Shown here: positions 17,251 to 26,426 of the stretch, in pieces
Layout: the number at the start of each line of letters is the position of its first letter
How positions within the stretch are numbered: the first letter of the stretch is position 1
Source of the DNA: Halostreptopolyspora alba
GTDB taxonomy: Bacteria > Actinomycetota > Actinomycetes > Streptosporangiales > Streptosporangiaceae
Assembly (NCBI GenBank): GCA_003725585.1
Contig: RJMB01000001.1
Coordinates: 248,001-312,000 of the forward strand
Reading direction: 5' to 3'
Length of the DNA: 64,000 nucleotides
Notes under the pieces: generated by a model
What the model was told of the DNA's origin: nothing
What the model saw: only the letters and a program-made list of their open reading frames with translations
Database searches by the model: none
Translations under genes and position numbers: made by a program

Positions 17251-20046
17251 TCATGGGGAGTCGGACGACTGCGAGATCATCCGTGCCATCTCGACGCGGG
17301 AACGCACGTTCAGTCGGCGAAAAACGTTGCGTAAGTGGTGCTCAACGGTTCGTGGGCTTACGTAGAGCTGGGCCGCCACCTCACGGTTGGTGGCGCCGTC
17401 CGCGACCAGCTGCGCGATCTGGTACTGCTGCGCGGTGAGCGCGTCGGCGCGGTTGGGGTGCTCGGTGCGGACCGAGTTCCCGGTGGCACGGAGCTCGGAG
17501 CGCACCCGGGCGGCCAGCAGCCGGGCGTCGAAGTGCTCGAAGATATCCAACGCGCAGTGCAGGTGCTCCCGGGCGGGGCCGGGCGAGCGCTGTCGGCGTA
17601 GTGTCGTGCCGTACAGCAGTTCGGTGCGGGCGTACTCGATGCCGAGGTGGCCACCCGTGCGGTGCAGCCGGAGTGCCTCGTCGAAGTACTCGCGGGCCCG
17701 CTCCCCGCTCTCCAACAGGGCCCGGCACCGGGCCAGGAGCGCGAGCGAGCTCGGACTCCCGGTGGCGTTGGCCCAGCGTTCGTAGTCGGCCAGCGGAGCG
17801 TGGGCCCGCTCGGGTTGGTCGTCCAGGATCGTGGCCTCCACGAAGTGCGGGATGGCCAACACCCGCACCGCCGGGTGGTGCTTGCCGGGACCCGCCCTGG
17901 CCAGTGCCCGGAGCCGGTGCGCGGCCTGGGCGGCGTCGCCGGTCGACAGATCCAGGAAGGCCAACGCCCACGTGCTGAGCGTCGCCGGAAGACCGAGGCT
18001 GTTCTCCGCGCTCTGGTCGGCGACGGCGCGTGCCCGCAGCTGGCAGGTGTGCGCGTCGCCCTGGATGGCGGACAGTAGCGCGAGGGCGGCGGTGTGGTGC
18101 GTGGCGACGTTGGGCTGGCCGGTCTCTCGGGCTATCCGCAGCGCGGAGAGCGAATGGCTCAGGGCGGAGGGGTAACGCCCTGTCCAGAACTCGGAGTAGA
18201 CGAGGAACTCCATCGCCTGCGGGATGATCGACACGGCCCCGCGCTCCCGCGCCAGCTCCACCGCACGGGTGGCCAGGGTGTGCGCCTGCGGCTCGTCACC
18301 CAGGTGCAGGGCGGCGATCGTGGCCCAGATCAGCTCGGGCGTGCTGGACACCCGGGCGGAGAGACTGACCGTCTCGCGCAGTGGGGTCACCGCCGCGGCG
18401 TAGTCGCCGCGGAACATCGCGGCCGCGCCCATCAGATACGTCAGTCCCAGCCGCATCTCGGGCGGGTCGTCGTCGGCGCAGAGCCGCCGCGCGCGCTGCT
18501 CGGCGTAGCCGTAGCGGCGGATGTCCCCGGCGAGCGAGGCCGCCTCGGCGGAACGGACGATGGCGCGCAGCGCCAGCGGCCGGTCACGGTGGGCCAGGGT
18601 TTCGACGGCCTCGCGCAGCGCGTTGTAGGCGTCGAGCGCGTTCTCGCTGCGAAGCGCGATGTTGCCGCCGATGAGGTCGACCACACCACGGGAACGCCCC
18701 CGGGTGGCATACGGGCGGTTACGGTCCAGCAGGTTCTGCGCGCGGTGTGGCTGGCCGGCCAGCCAGGCGTGGTGGGCGGCGCTGGACAGCCGGCACCCCT
18801 TGAGCCGTGGCAGCGAGGTGAGGTCGGCGGCCCGCTCCAGGGTCGTCGAGGACGCCTCGTACCCGTAGCTCTCCCGCACCGTCTCGGCGTGCACGGCGAG
18901 CTCCGCCGCGAGCTGGGGGTCGGGGCCCTGGGCGGCCGCGGCGCGGTGCCACGCCTGCCGGGCGGGATCACTGTGGGTTCCCAGCGTCTCGGCCAGGAGC
19001 GCGTGCGCGGCCCGCCGTCGGTACAGCGGCATGTCCTCGTACAGCGCGTCGCGCAGGAGTGGATCGGTGAAGACGATCCGGCCGTGGTGCACGCGCACCA
19101 GCCCGCGTTCCTCGGCCGGTTCGAGGGCCGCCGCGCTGCCCGAGCTGTGGTCGTGTGCCAGCACCAGGGTGTCGATGGAGAGGTCCGGGTCGGCGGCGGC
19201 GAGCAACAGCAGGTGCAGGGTGCTCTCCGGGAGGTCGCGGACCCGTTCCAGGTAGGCGTCGCGCAGTTCCTTACCCAGCGGCAGCGGGTGTGGCAGCGGC
19301 TCCTGGCCGGACAGTTGCTCGTCGGTGAGCCCGTCGAGCAGGGCGAGCGCCGCGTGCGGGTTCCCCCGGGCCGAGCGGAGCAGTTCGGCGCGCACGGTGT
19401 CGCTCGGGGCGAGTGGGGCCGCGTCGGTGATGAGCTCACCCATCGCGCTGTCGGACAGCGGGCTCATCTGCAGGGTGGCGATGCCGGGAAGTACGGGTTT
19501 GGGCTGGGAGTCGCGCGCGGCGCAGAGAAGCACCAGTGGCTGGTCCCGCAGCCTGCGGGCGACGAAGCTCAACACCTCCAGCGACTGCGAGTCGAGCAGG
19601 TGGGCGTCGTCGACCAGGGCCAGTACCGGTGTGGTCCGGGCCAGGGCCGTGAGAAGCTCCAGCACGGCCATCGACAGCGCGAACCGGTCGGTCTCGGCGA
19701 TCCGGCCGGTGTCCAACATCTGGCGCAGCAGCGCCTCGTGGTGACCGGGGAGCTCCTTGACCTGGTCCGTGACCGGGAGCAGCAGTTGCTGGAGCCCGGA
19801 GTAGGCGAGCTCGGACTCGCTGCTGACCCCGTAGGCGGTCAGCCGCGTGTACTCGGTCGTGGCGTCGCGGGTGTCCGCGAGCAGGGCCGTCTTGCCGATG
19901 CCGGGTGTCCCGAGCAGCAGCAGGGCCGTCGCCTGACCCGACTCCATGCCACTCAGGGCCCGGGCGATACGGCTCTGCTCCTGGGAACGACCGCGTAGCA
20001 CGACCGGTGTAAGGATCCGATGAACACCATGCTTCACACCGGCCAA
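17251..20046 (-). CDS. LAL-type LuxR family regulator with AAA ATPase
   Basis: 931-residue large ATP-binding LuxR regulator. N-terminal P-loop GTPGIGKT (about residues 46-53) with Walker B VLALVDDAHLLD, a long central helical/TPR-like region, and a C-terminal LuxR helix-turn-helix (LTAQQYQIAQLVADGATNRE..., VSPRTVEHHLRNVFRRLNV). This MalT-like architecture usually activates a neighbouring pathway in response to a small inducer. It lies 294 bases upstream of the importer operon in the same orientation, making that operon a possible target; no binding site was identified. Start is the first in-frame Met; a slightly later one is possible. Confidence 0.9.
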   Translation of the reverse strand: MAGVKHGVHRILTPVVLRGRSQEQSRIARALSGMESGQATALLLLGTPGIGKTALLADTRDATTEYTRLTAYGVSSESELAYSGLQQLLLPVTDQVKELPGHHEALLRQMLDTGRIAETDRFALSMAVLELLTALARTTPVLALVDDAHLLDSQSLEVLSFVARRLRDQPLVLLCAARDSQPKPVLPGIATLQMSPLSDSAMGELITDAAPLAPSDTVRAELLRSARGNPHAALALLDGLTDEQLSGQEPLPHPLPLGKELRDAYLERVRDLPESTLHLLLLAAADPDLSIDTLVLAHDHSSGSAAALEPAEERGLVRVHHGRIVFTDPLLRDALYEDMPLYRRRAAHALLAETLGTHSDPARQAWHRAAAAQGPDPQLAAELAVHAETVRESYGYEASSTTLERAADLTSLPRLKGCRLSSAAHHAWLAGQPHRAQNLLDRNRPYATRGRSRGVVDLIGGNIALRSENALDAYNALREAVETLAHRDRPLALRAIVRSAEAASLAGDIRRYGYAEQRARRLCADDDPPEMRLGLTYLMGAAAMFRGDYAAAVTPLRETVSLSARVSSTPELIWATIAALHLGDEPQAHTLATRAVELARERGAVSIIPQAMEFLVYSEFWTGRYPSALSHSLSALRIARETGQPNVATHHTAALALLSAIQGDAHTCQLRARAVADQSAENSLGLPATLSTWALAFLDLSTGDAAQAAHRLRALARAGPGKHHPAVRVLAIPHFVEATILDDQPERAHAPLADYERWANATGSPSSLALLARCRALLESGERAREYFDEALRLHRTGGHLGIEYARTELLYGTTLRRQRSPGPAREHLHCALDIFEHFDARLLAARVRSELRATGNSVRTEHPNRADALTAQQYQIAQLVADGATNREVAAQLYVSPRTVEHHLRNVFRRLNVRSRVEMARMISQSSDSP

Positions 20047-20873
20047 TTATCTTCCTCACACCGCGGTTAGAGGAGACCTGTGGACCAGGACTGGTGATTT
20101 CTCGGATGACCGGGGGTGCCCCGTGAGGGGCCCGAGGCGCCGGATGTCGGTCCCGTCTCTGTTCCACCGGCGCCCGTGCCAGGCGTTACCGCTGGTGCGT
20201 GGTCGGGGCCGGCCGGCGGTGTGCGCGCCCCGTCACTGTATGACGCCACACCGAGTATGGCCACCCTCCGTCGCCAGGATCACACGAACAGGTGGGAGTC
20301 GCCTCGTTCCTCGCGTGACCCCGGCTCGTCAGAGGTGGTGGGGTGGCCCGCATCGACACGGGAGCCCACGACGCCGGTGACACGGGCGCGCGGGAAACGG
20401 CGCTCGCCACCGACGATGGGGTCGGGGCGACGACGGTGGATGGTGGGGGGAGCCGGCGGGCCTTTCGGGGCCGCGAAACAGCCGCTCACGCACGCGCGTT
20501 CCGGCTCGCTCACGCCGGCTCGTACCGCCCTTGGAAACCGCGCCCCGAGTTCGGGTGAGTTTTCTAGTTCGCAACCAGGCTCTTGAAAAGCAACAGTATC
20601 GGGTTTTCTCGGGAGCGCCGTCAAGATCCGGAATCGGCGCTCTCCCAGCGGTTTCCTGGTGACCGGGATTGGGTGTGCGGGGGATTGACGTGTGGTCGAA
20701 CGTGCTGCACCGTGTTCTGTATAACGCATTATTCGTCGTAATGTGAAACTCTTCGTGTTCTGTTTCCACTCCCGTGAATGACCCGGGTCGGGTGCTCCCG
20801 CAGTCGCCGAAGGGCGGGCCGCGCATCCCCCACCGGGTCCCAGCAGCGCACCCACCGACCGGGAGGAGTCCCC
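20047..20873. other. Long intergenic region
   Basis: About 830 bases between the divergent LAL gene and the oxidoreductase. A relatively AT-rich patch (20710-20770) carries the imperfect dyad CnCATTA...TAATGnG (20725-20745) and is the likely regulatory zone. No conserved coding sequence was recognised; open frames here are antisense or unsupported. Confidence 0.4.
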
Positions 20874-22064
20874 GTGGCCACCACCTACGACGTCGCGGTC
20901 ATCGGGCTCGGCAGCATGGGAAGTGCCGCCGCCGCCCACCTGGCCTCCCGAGGCCGGCGCGTGCTCGGGCTCGACCGGTCCGGTCCCGCTGCCGACCGGG
21001 GAGCGGGGACCGGTGATGCGCGCGTCATCCGGCACACCTACTTCGAGCGCCCCGACTACGTCCCGCTGCTGCGGCGCAGCTACGAGCTGTGGGACTCCCT
21101 GGACCGCGAGCCCGGGAACTCCGGTCTGATCATCCCCACCGGCGGGCTGATGCTGGGCCGCCCCCACAGCCACACCGTCACCGCGAGCCGCGCCTCCGCG
21201 GAGCGGTGGGGGCTGCCCTACGAGGTTCTGGGCGCCACCGAGATCCGCCGCCGGTTCCCGGCCTTCACCCCCGGCCCCGACGAGGTGGGGGTGTTCGAGC
21301 CGAGCGCCGGGCTGGTGCGTCCCGAGGCCACCGTGGCGGCACACCTGCGCCTTGCCGCTCGGGACGGAGCCGACCTGCGTTTCGCGGAACCCGTGACCCG
21401 GTGGGAGGCGCTGTCCGGAGGCGAAGGGGTGCGGGTGGTCACCGACGGGGCCAGCTACACCGCTGACCGGCTGGTTGTCTGCCCGGGCGCCTGGGCGCCC
21501 GAGCTGCTTCCCGGGCTCGGTGTTCCGCTCACCGTGGAACGCCAGGTGCGGTACTGGCTCGAACCCCGGGACGGTCTGGGGCCCTTCCTGCCCGGGCGGC
21601 ACCCCGTGTTCGTCTGGGAGGACCGCGAACGGGTCCGGATGTACGGTTTCCCGGCCGTCGACGGCCCGCGAGGAGGGGTCAAGACGGGGTTCTTCCGGCG
21701 CGGCCGGCCGTGCACGCCCGACAGCATCGACCGCGAGGTGCGCCCGGCGGAGATCGCCGAGATGTCCGGCTACCTGGCCACCCGGCTGCCCGAACTGCCC
21801 GGCCGGTTCCGGAGCGCCACCACCGCACTGCGCACCAGCACCCCCGACGAGCACTTCGTCCTCGCCACGCACCCCGAGCACGCCCAGGTCACGGTTGCCT
21901 ACGGGTTCTCCGGGTACGGCGCCATGCTCGCGCCGGCCGTCGGGGAGATCCTCGCCGACCTGGCTACCAGCGGCAGCACCGCACACCCCATCGCGCTGTT
22001 CGACCCCCGCCGGGAGCTCCCACTGCCCGTCGGCGCGGTCCCACACGAGACGGGGGCCTCCTGA
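20874..22064 (+). CDS. FAD-dependent oxidoreductase, monomeric sarcosine oxidase/N-methyltryptophan oxidase fold
   Basis: 396-residue DAO-family flavoprotein. The FAD motif VIGLGSMGSAAAAHLASRG opens the protein, and the C-terminal TPDEHFVLATHPEHAQV...GFSGYG stretch is that of MSOX/SolA enzymes, which oxidise N-methyl amino acids to formaldehyde plus amine. Two key family residues differ: the flavin-linking Cys (family CxYTxTPDEHF) is Ala318, and the GHGFKF loop reads GYGAML, so the carboxylate-binding Lys is Met351. The flavin is therefore probably non-covalent and the substrate different. GTG start chosen for a GGGAGGAG ribosome site six bases upstream. Monocistronic. Confidence 0.82.
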   Translation: MATTYDVAVIGLGSMGSAAAAHLASRGRRVLGLDRSGPAADRGAGTGDARVIRHTYFERPDYVPLLRRSYELWDSLDREPGNSGLIIPTGGLMLGRPHSHTVTASRASAERWGLPYEVLGATEIRRRFPAFTPGPDEVGVFEPSAGLVRPEATVAAHLRLAARDGADLRFAEPVTRWEALSGGEGVRVVTDGASYTADRLVVCPGAWAPELLPGLGVPLTVERQVRYWLEPRDGLGPFLPGRHPVFVWEDRERVRMYGFPAVDGPRGGVKTGFFRRGRPCTPDSIDREVRPAEIAEMSGYLATRLPELPGRFRSATTALRTSTPDEHFVLATHPEHAQVTVAYGFSGYGAMLAPAVGEILADLATSGSTAHPIALFDPRRELPLPVGAVPHETGAS

Positions 22065-22133
22065 CCGAGGAGTCGGGACGGGTGGAACCAGATCGCCGAT
22101 CTTGACGAAATCGTTCCCTCCCACCGATGAGAC

Positions 22134-22161
22134 ATCGGGCGTCATAATTCGGACGCCCGAT
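22134..22161 (+). terminator. Stem-loop terminator after the sarcosine-oxidase-like gene
   Basis: Perfect 10-base inverted repeat (22134-22143 with 22152-22161) with an 8-base AT-rich loop, followed by the T-rich run TACTGTTATT, 70 bases after the stop codon. Confidence 0.65.
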
Positions 22162-22325
22162 ACTGTTATTCCTGTTGCGGTGCGTCTGTGATGCGTTGTG
22201 GCGGAGCGTGGTCTCGGGTGACCCGCCACGCGGATGCTGCTCCGCTGAGCGCCCGGTATTCCGGAGTTCGGAGTGGTCGTGCGATAAGGGTGGCGGGCGA
22301 GTTCCTGACTCAGGGAGCCACGGAA

Positions 22326-22382
22326 AGTAATCAGTGCACGTGTGATGGGGGGTGCGTTTGACAAAGGGCAAACCGCGCCACA
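22326..22382 (+). promoter_or_regulatory. Promoter/operator block of monooxygenase copy 1
   Basis: This block is repeated almost unchanged in front of copy 2 (23952-24008). It contains a TTGACA hexamer (22358-22363) inside the dyad GTTTGAC-AAAG-GGCAAAC (22356-22373), so a regulator binding the dyad would cover the -35. The bases in the expected -10 position differ between the two copies. Confidence 0.6.
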
Positions 22383-22442
22383 AATATTACACCTTGCGCT
22401 TCGGCTTACATGTGTGACAAATCACCTGAGAATGGGGGGGCG

Positions 22443-23666
22443 ATGCGGCGCGTGCTGATCGTTGGAGGCGGGCAATCGGGCTTGCAGCTCGCGTTGTCGC
22501 TCCTGGCACACGGGTACGACGTCACGCTCATGACCGTGCACGACCCCGACGAGTTGCACGAGGGGCGGGCGGTCTCGCCACAACTCCTCTACGACGACCC
22601 GCGGCGGGGCGAGCGCGAGTACGGGCTCAACCTGTGGGACGACGACGCCCAGTCCATCCATAGCATGCGCATCTCCTCGAGCGGCGAGATACCGCCGTTC
22701 GACTGGGCCGGCCAACTCGACGCCCCCGCCTACTCGGTTGACGAGCGGGTCAAGATGTCCACGTGGCTGGACCTGTTCGAGCACAAGGGCGGGAAGGTGA
22801 TCATCCACGGGGCCACCAGCTCCGATCTCGACCATCTCTCCCGGATGTTCGACCTCACGATCGTGGCCGCGGGACACAGTGGTCTCGCCGAGATGTTCCC
22901 CGTCGACACCACCCGCGCCCTGGCCCGGATGGCACCGGTCGTCACCGCCGCCGCCTATGTCGAGGAGGTCGAGGGCAACCCGGACCGCGACCGGATCGGG
23001 GTGGACCTGGCCCCGGGGTTGGGGCACATGATCACCTGGCCGACCTACTCGGTGAACGGACCCTGCAGGCTGGTCTTCCTGACCGGTCCGGCCGATGGGG
23101 CGCTGGCCGACTGGCCCAGGCGGATCACGCCGAGGGAGCACCTGGACCGGATGCTGCGCCTGATGCGCGAGTACCTACCGCACCGCTACGAGACCTACCG
23201 CGGCGTCCAGTTGGCCGATAGCCAGGCCGTGGCTCTCGACCGGGCGAACCCGCTGGTACGCGAGCCGATGGTGCGCATGCCCAGTGGCGGGATCGTCATG
23301 GGCATGGGCGACACCACCGTGGTGACCTCCCCGGCCCTGCAGCAGGATGGCAACAACGCGAGCAAGGCGGCCGAGATCTATCTCCACGAGATCCTCGAGC
23401 AGGGGGAGTCCCCCTTCGACGAGGAGTTCGTGACGCGGACCTTCGAGCGCTACATGGCCCACGCGGGACACTTCGCCGGGGAGATCGCCCGGTTGTTGCA
23501 CTACACCCCACCTCACGTGATCGAGATGTGCGTGGGCGCCGACCACAACCAGGCGCTGGCCGACCGGTTCGTGAACGGGTTCAACGACCCGTCGGACCTG
23601 GCCACCTGGTTCACGGACGAGGAGACGACCCGCGCGATGGTCAATGGGGAACTGCCGGCGCGCTGA
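22443..23666 (+). CDS. Styrene/indole monooxygenase-like FAD oxygenase (copy 1)
   Basis: 407-residue StyA-like group E flavoprotein monooxygenase. It starts directly with the FAD motif RVLIVGGGQSGLQLALSLL, and the family segment GRAVSPQLL and the RMPSGGIVMGMGDT region (FAD contacts) are present. Such oxygenases epoxidise styrene or indole using reduced FAD delivered by a separate reductase; no StyB-like flavin reductase is nearby. ATG 22443 is preferred because the fold begins there and a G-rich ribosome site precedes it; an in-frame ATG at 22410 is equally conserved in both copies. The paralogue follows in tandem. Confidence 0.83.
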   Translation: MRRVLIVGGGQSGLQLALSLLAHGYDVTLMTVHDPDELHEGRAVSPQLLYDDPRRGEREYGLNLWDDDAQSIHSMRISSSGEIPPFDWAGQLDAPAYSVDERVKMSTWLDLFEHKGGKVIIHGATSSDLDHLSRMFDLTIVAAGHSGLAEMFPVDTTRALARMAPVVTAAAYVEEVEGNPDRDRIGVDLAPGLGHMITWPTYSVNGPCRLVFLTGPADGALADWPRRITPREHLDRMLRLMREYLPHRYETYRGVQLADSQAVALDRANPLVREPMVRMPSGGIVMGMGDTTVVTSPALQQDGNNASKAAEIYLHEILEQGESPFDEEFVTRTFERYMAHAGHFAGEIARLLHYTPPHVIEMCVGADHNQALADRFVNGFNDPSDLATWFTDEETTRAMVNGELPAR

Positions 23667-23951
23667 GCCGCCGGCCCGCGCGGATGGGTGACAGAACCGC
23701 GACATCTGAAAACGCGCGCGTAGGGGAGGCTTCCCCGGTCGTGGTGGGAGGTGCCGCCGACGGAGTCGAGGCCTCCGCGATTTGGACACCCAATATCGTC
23801 GGCTACGAGCGTCGCGCGAGTGACGATGTGTAGTGGGCTCCAGGAATCCCCGGAAATTCGGATAGCTTTTCGGGCCCAGCTCATGTCGGGCATTCCGCTG
23901 AAGCGTGGCGTAACGGGCGCGAAGGTAGCTCGCGACCGATTCGCGGCGGAG

Positions 23952-24008
23952 AGTAATCAGTGAACGTGCGCAGGAGCGAAGTTTGACAAAGGGCAAACCG
24001 CGCAACAA
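23952..24008 (+). promoter_or_regulatory. Promoter/operator block of monooxygenase copy 2
   Basis: Duplicate of the block at 22326-22382. It keeps the TTGACA hexamer and the dyad GTTTGAC-AAAG-GGCAAAC (23981-23998). Conservation of this non-coding block while nearby bases diverged suggests that it binds a regulator. Confidence 0.6.
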
Positions 24009-24067
24009 CGATGACTTCCCGCGCTTCGGCTTACATGTGCGACAAATCACCTGAGAATGGGGGGGCG

Positions 24068-25300
24068 ATGCGGCGCGTGCTGATCATCGGAGGTGGTCAA
24101 TCGGGCTTGCAGCTCGCGTTGTCGCTCCTGGCGCACGGGTACGACGTGACGGTCATGACGGTGCACGACCCCGACGAGTTGCACGAGGGGCGGGCGGTCT
24201 CGCCACAGATCCTCTTCTCCGAACGGCGGCGGGGCGAGCGCGAGTACGGGCTCAACCTGTGGGACGACGACGCCCGACCCATCACCGGGATGCGTGTCTC
24301 GTCCAGTGGCGAGATGCCGTCGTTCGACTGGGTCGGACGGCTCGACGCCCCCGCCTACTCGGTTGATGAGCGGGTCAAGATGTCCGCGTGGCTGGACCTG
24401 TTCGAGTACAAGGGCGGGAAGGTGGTCATACACGGGGCCACCAGCTCCGATCTCGACCATCTTTCCCGGATGTTCGACCTCACGATCGTGGCCGCGGGAC
24501 ACAGTGGTCTCGCCGAGATGTTCCCCGTCGACACCACCCGCGCCCTGGCCCGGATGGCACCGGTCGTCACCGCTTCCGCCATCGTCGAGGAGGTCGCCGA
24601 CGACCCGGACCCGGAAATGGTCGGTGCGGAGCTCGTTCCCGGCCTGGGCCATCTGGTCTCGCTGCCCACCTACTCGGTGAACGGACCCGCCCGGCTGCTC
24701 TACCTGACCGGTGCGGCCGATGCGGCGCTGGCCGACTGGCCCAGGCGGATCACGCCGCGGGAGCACCTGGACCGGATGCTGCGCCTGATGCGCGAGTACC
24801 TACCGCACCGCTACGAGACCTACCGCGACGCGGTCCTGGCCGACGACCAAGCTGTGACGCTCGACCGGGCGAACCCGCTGGTACGCGAGCCGATGGTGCG
24901 CATGCCCAGTGGCGGGATCGTCATGGGCATGGGCGACACCACCGTGGTGACCTCCCCGGCGGTGCTCCAGGACGCCAACAACGCGAGCAAGGCGGCCGAG
25001 ATCTATCTCCACGAGATCCTCGAGCAGGGGGAGTCCCCCTTCGACGAGGAGTTCGTGACGCGGACCTTCGAGCGCTACATGGCCCACGCGCGACACTTCG
25101 CCGGGGAGATCGCCCGGTTGTTGCACTACACCCCGCCCTACGCGCTCGAGCTGTGTGTGGCCTGCGACCGCGACCAGGCGCTCGCCGACCGGGTCGTGAA
25201 CGGGTTCGATGACCCGCTGGACCTGGCCACCTGGTTCACGGACGAGGAGACGACCCGCGCGATGATCAACGGGGAACTGCCGGCTCGGAGATCCGGTTAG
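24068..25300 (+). CDS. Styrene/indole monooxygenase-like FAD oxygenase (copy 2)
   Basis: 410-residue paralogue of the preceding gene, with the same FAD motif RVLIIGGGQSGLQLALSLL and the same RMPSGGIVMGMGDT segment. Divergence concentrates in three stretches: residues about 47-80, 172-215 and the C-terminal HYTPPYALELCVACDRD region, which may shape the substrate pocket, whereas the blocks between are almost identical at DNA level. The copies probably accept different substrates or form a heteromer. Start chosen as for copy 1; alternative ATG at 24035. No reductase partner is visible. Confidence 0.83.
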   Translation: MRRVLIIGGGQSGLQLALSLLAHGYDVTVMTVHDPDELHEGRAVSPQILFSERRRGEREYGLNLWDDDARPITGMRVSSSGEMPSFDWVGRLDAPAYSVDERVKMSAWLDLFEYKGGKVVIHGATSSDLDHLSRMFDLTIVAAGHSGLAEMFPVDTTRALARMAPVVTASAIVEEVADDPDPEMVGAELVPGLGHLVSLPTYSVNGPARLLYLTGAADAALADWPRRITPREHLDRMLRLMREYLPHRYETYRDAVLADDQAVTLDRANPLVREPMVRMPSGGIVMGMGDTTVVTSPAVLQDANNASKAAEIYLHEILEQGESPFDEEFVTRTFERYMAHARHFAGEIARLLHYTPPYALELCVACDRDQALADRVVNGFDDPLDLATWFTDEETTRAMINGELPARRSG

Positions 25301-25414
25301 GCCGCGCACCCGCCGACGCCGCGGGGAGCCCCATGGTCGCCGTGAGGGGAGACCCCGCGGAGGTTGGGTGGCGGTTCCGGGTCGCCTTCGTGGGGCCGTC
25401 CCCGGCCCGCCGGA

Positions 25415-26395
25415 TCAGCCAGCTCGACTGTCGGCACCCGGGTCGCCCCGCGTCGTGGACGGTGCGGGGTCCGGGGGAGCGGAGTACAGCGGTTCGGGGG
25501 CGTAGGATCCGGCGTGCTCCCGAGCGAGTTCGACGAACCGCCGGGCCTTGCTGGACAGCCGCCGCCCGGCGGGCCACACGACGGAGACACGCTCCAGGTG
25601 GGGCCGGGGGTCCAGGGCCCGGGCGACGAGGGGCAACCCCTCGTAGCTCTGGTGGATGCGCGGCCGCTGGATGAACAGTGAGTAGCCCAAGCCCTGTGCC
25701 ACAAGGGAGCGCACCAGCTCGAAGTGCGACGTCCGGAGCCGGACGTTCGGCGAGAGCCCCTGGGCCTTGAAGTAGCTCAGTACGTCCTCGGCACTGGGTG
25801 GTACCTCCAGCAGGATCATGGGTTCGCTTTCCAGGGCGGCGGCGGACACGGTGCGGCCTCCCGCCAGTGGGTGCTCCGCCGACAGGATGACGTGCATGGC
25901 CGTGTCGTACAGCCGGACGGTCTCGAACGCGTGGTCCAGGTGCATGTTGTACATGACGGCGAGTTCGATGGCCCCGGAGCGCAGCCGCTGCAACAACGTC
26001 TCCTGGTCCGCCGCCGTGGGGTCCACGGTGACCTCGGGGTGAAGCCGCTCGAACAGCGTGAACATGGTCGGCAGGATGGTCGGGGCCAGCGAGGGGAAGC
26101 AGCCGACCGTGATGGTTCCGGAAAGCCGCTGCCCGTCGGCGGTGGCCTCCAGGTCGTCGGCCTCGCGTAGCAGCGAGATCGCGTGTTCGAACACGCGATC
26201 GCCCGCAGGTGTCAGGACGACGCCCGAAGACCTGTGGCGGCTACACAGCTGGGTGCGCAGTGCGCGTTCCAGCTCATCGAGGGCCGCCGTCATGGCGGAG
26301 CGGGAGACGTGCTCCCGCTCCGCCGCGGCGCTGATGCTGCCCGTTGAGGCGATCGAGCAGAAGTAGCTCAGCTGGCGCAGGGTGAAGTTGCTCAT
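25415..26395 (-). CDS. LysR family transcriptional regulator
   Basis: 326-residue LTTR. N-terminal winged helix FTLRQLSYFCSIASTGSISAAAEREHVSRSAMTAALDELE is standard apart from a Thr-Ala in the recognition helix, followed by the periplasmic-binding-like effector domain (GTITVGCFPSLAPTILP). The start ATG at 26395 places the HTH at residues 4-60 as normal; the frame extends to 26473 without support. It sits 31 bases after the MFS transporter gene on the same strand, so it is probably co-transcribed and may sense the transported compound. Confidence 0.88.
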   Translation of the reverse strand: MSNFTLRQLSYFCSIASTGSISAAAEREHVSRSAMTAALDELERALRTQLCSRHRSSGVVLTPAGDRVFEHAISLLREADDLEATADGQRLSGTITVGCFPSLAPTILPTMFTLFERLHPEVTVDPTAADQETLLQRLRSGAIELAVMYNMHLDHAFETVRLYDTAMHVILSAEHPLAGGRTVSAAALESEPMILLEVPPSAEDVLSYFKAQGLSPNVRLRTSHFELVRSLVAQGLGYSLFIQRPRIHQSYEGLPLVARALDPRPHLERVSVVWPAGRRLSSKARRFVELAREHAGSYAPEPLYSAPPDPAPSTTRGDPGADSRAG

Positions 26396-26426
26396 CGATG
26401 GCCTCCAGGGCGGACCGCCGGCCGAG

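Larger units (their letters stand above)
22326..25300 (+). repeat. Tandem duplication of a promoter plus monooxygenase gene
   Basis: Unit 1 spans 22326-23666 and unit 2 spans 23952-25300. Similarity begins abruptly at AGTAATCAGTG in both and runs through the coding sequence to the end. By-eye protein comparison gives about 60 differences over roughly 407 aligned residues. Differences are clustered: long near-identical DNA blocks alternate with divergent blocks. Confidence 0.85.

Noticed and set aside
20685..20725. TTGACG and TATAAC as a promoter for the sarcosine-oxidase-like gene
   Set aside because: The hexamers are 29 bases apart, far beyond workable spacing.
20280..22364. 694-codon minus-strand frame across the sarcosine-oxidase-like gene
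   Set aside because: Antisense to a conserved flavoprotein with a good start site; no recognisable domain.
25319..25360. CCGCGGGG...CCCCGCGG inverted repeat between the second monooxygenase and the LysR gene
   Set aside because: Eight-base arms are separated by a 26-base loop; too weak to call a terminator in such GC-rich DNA.
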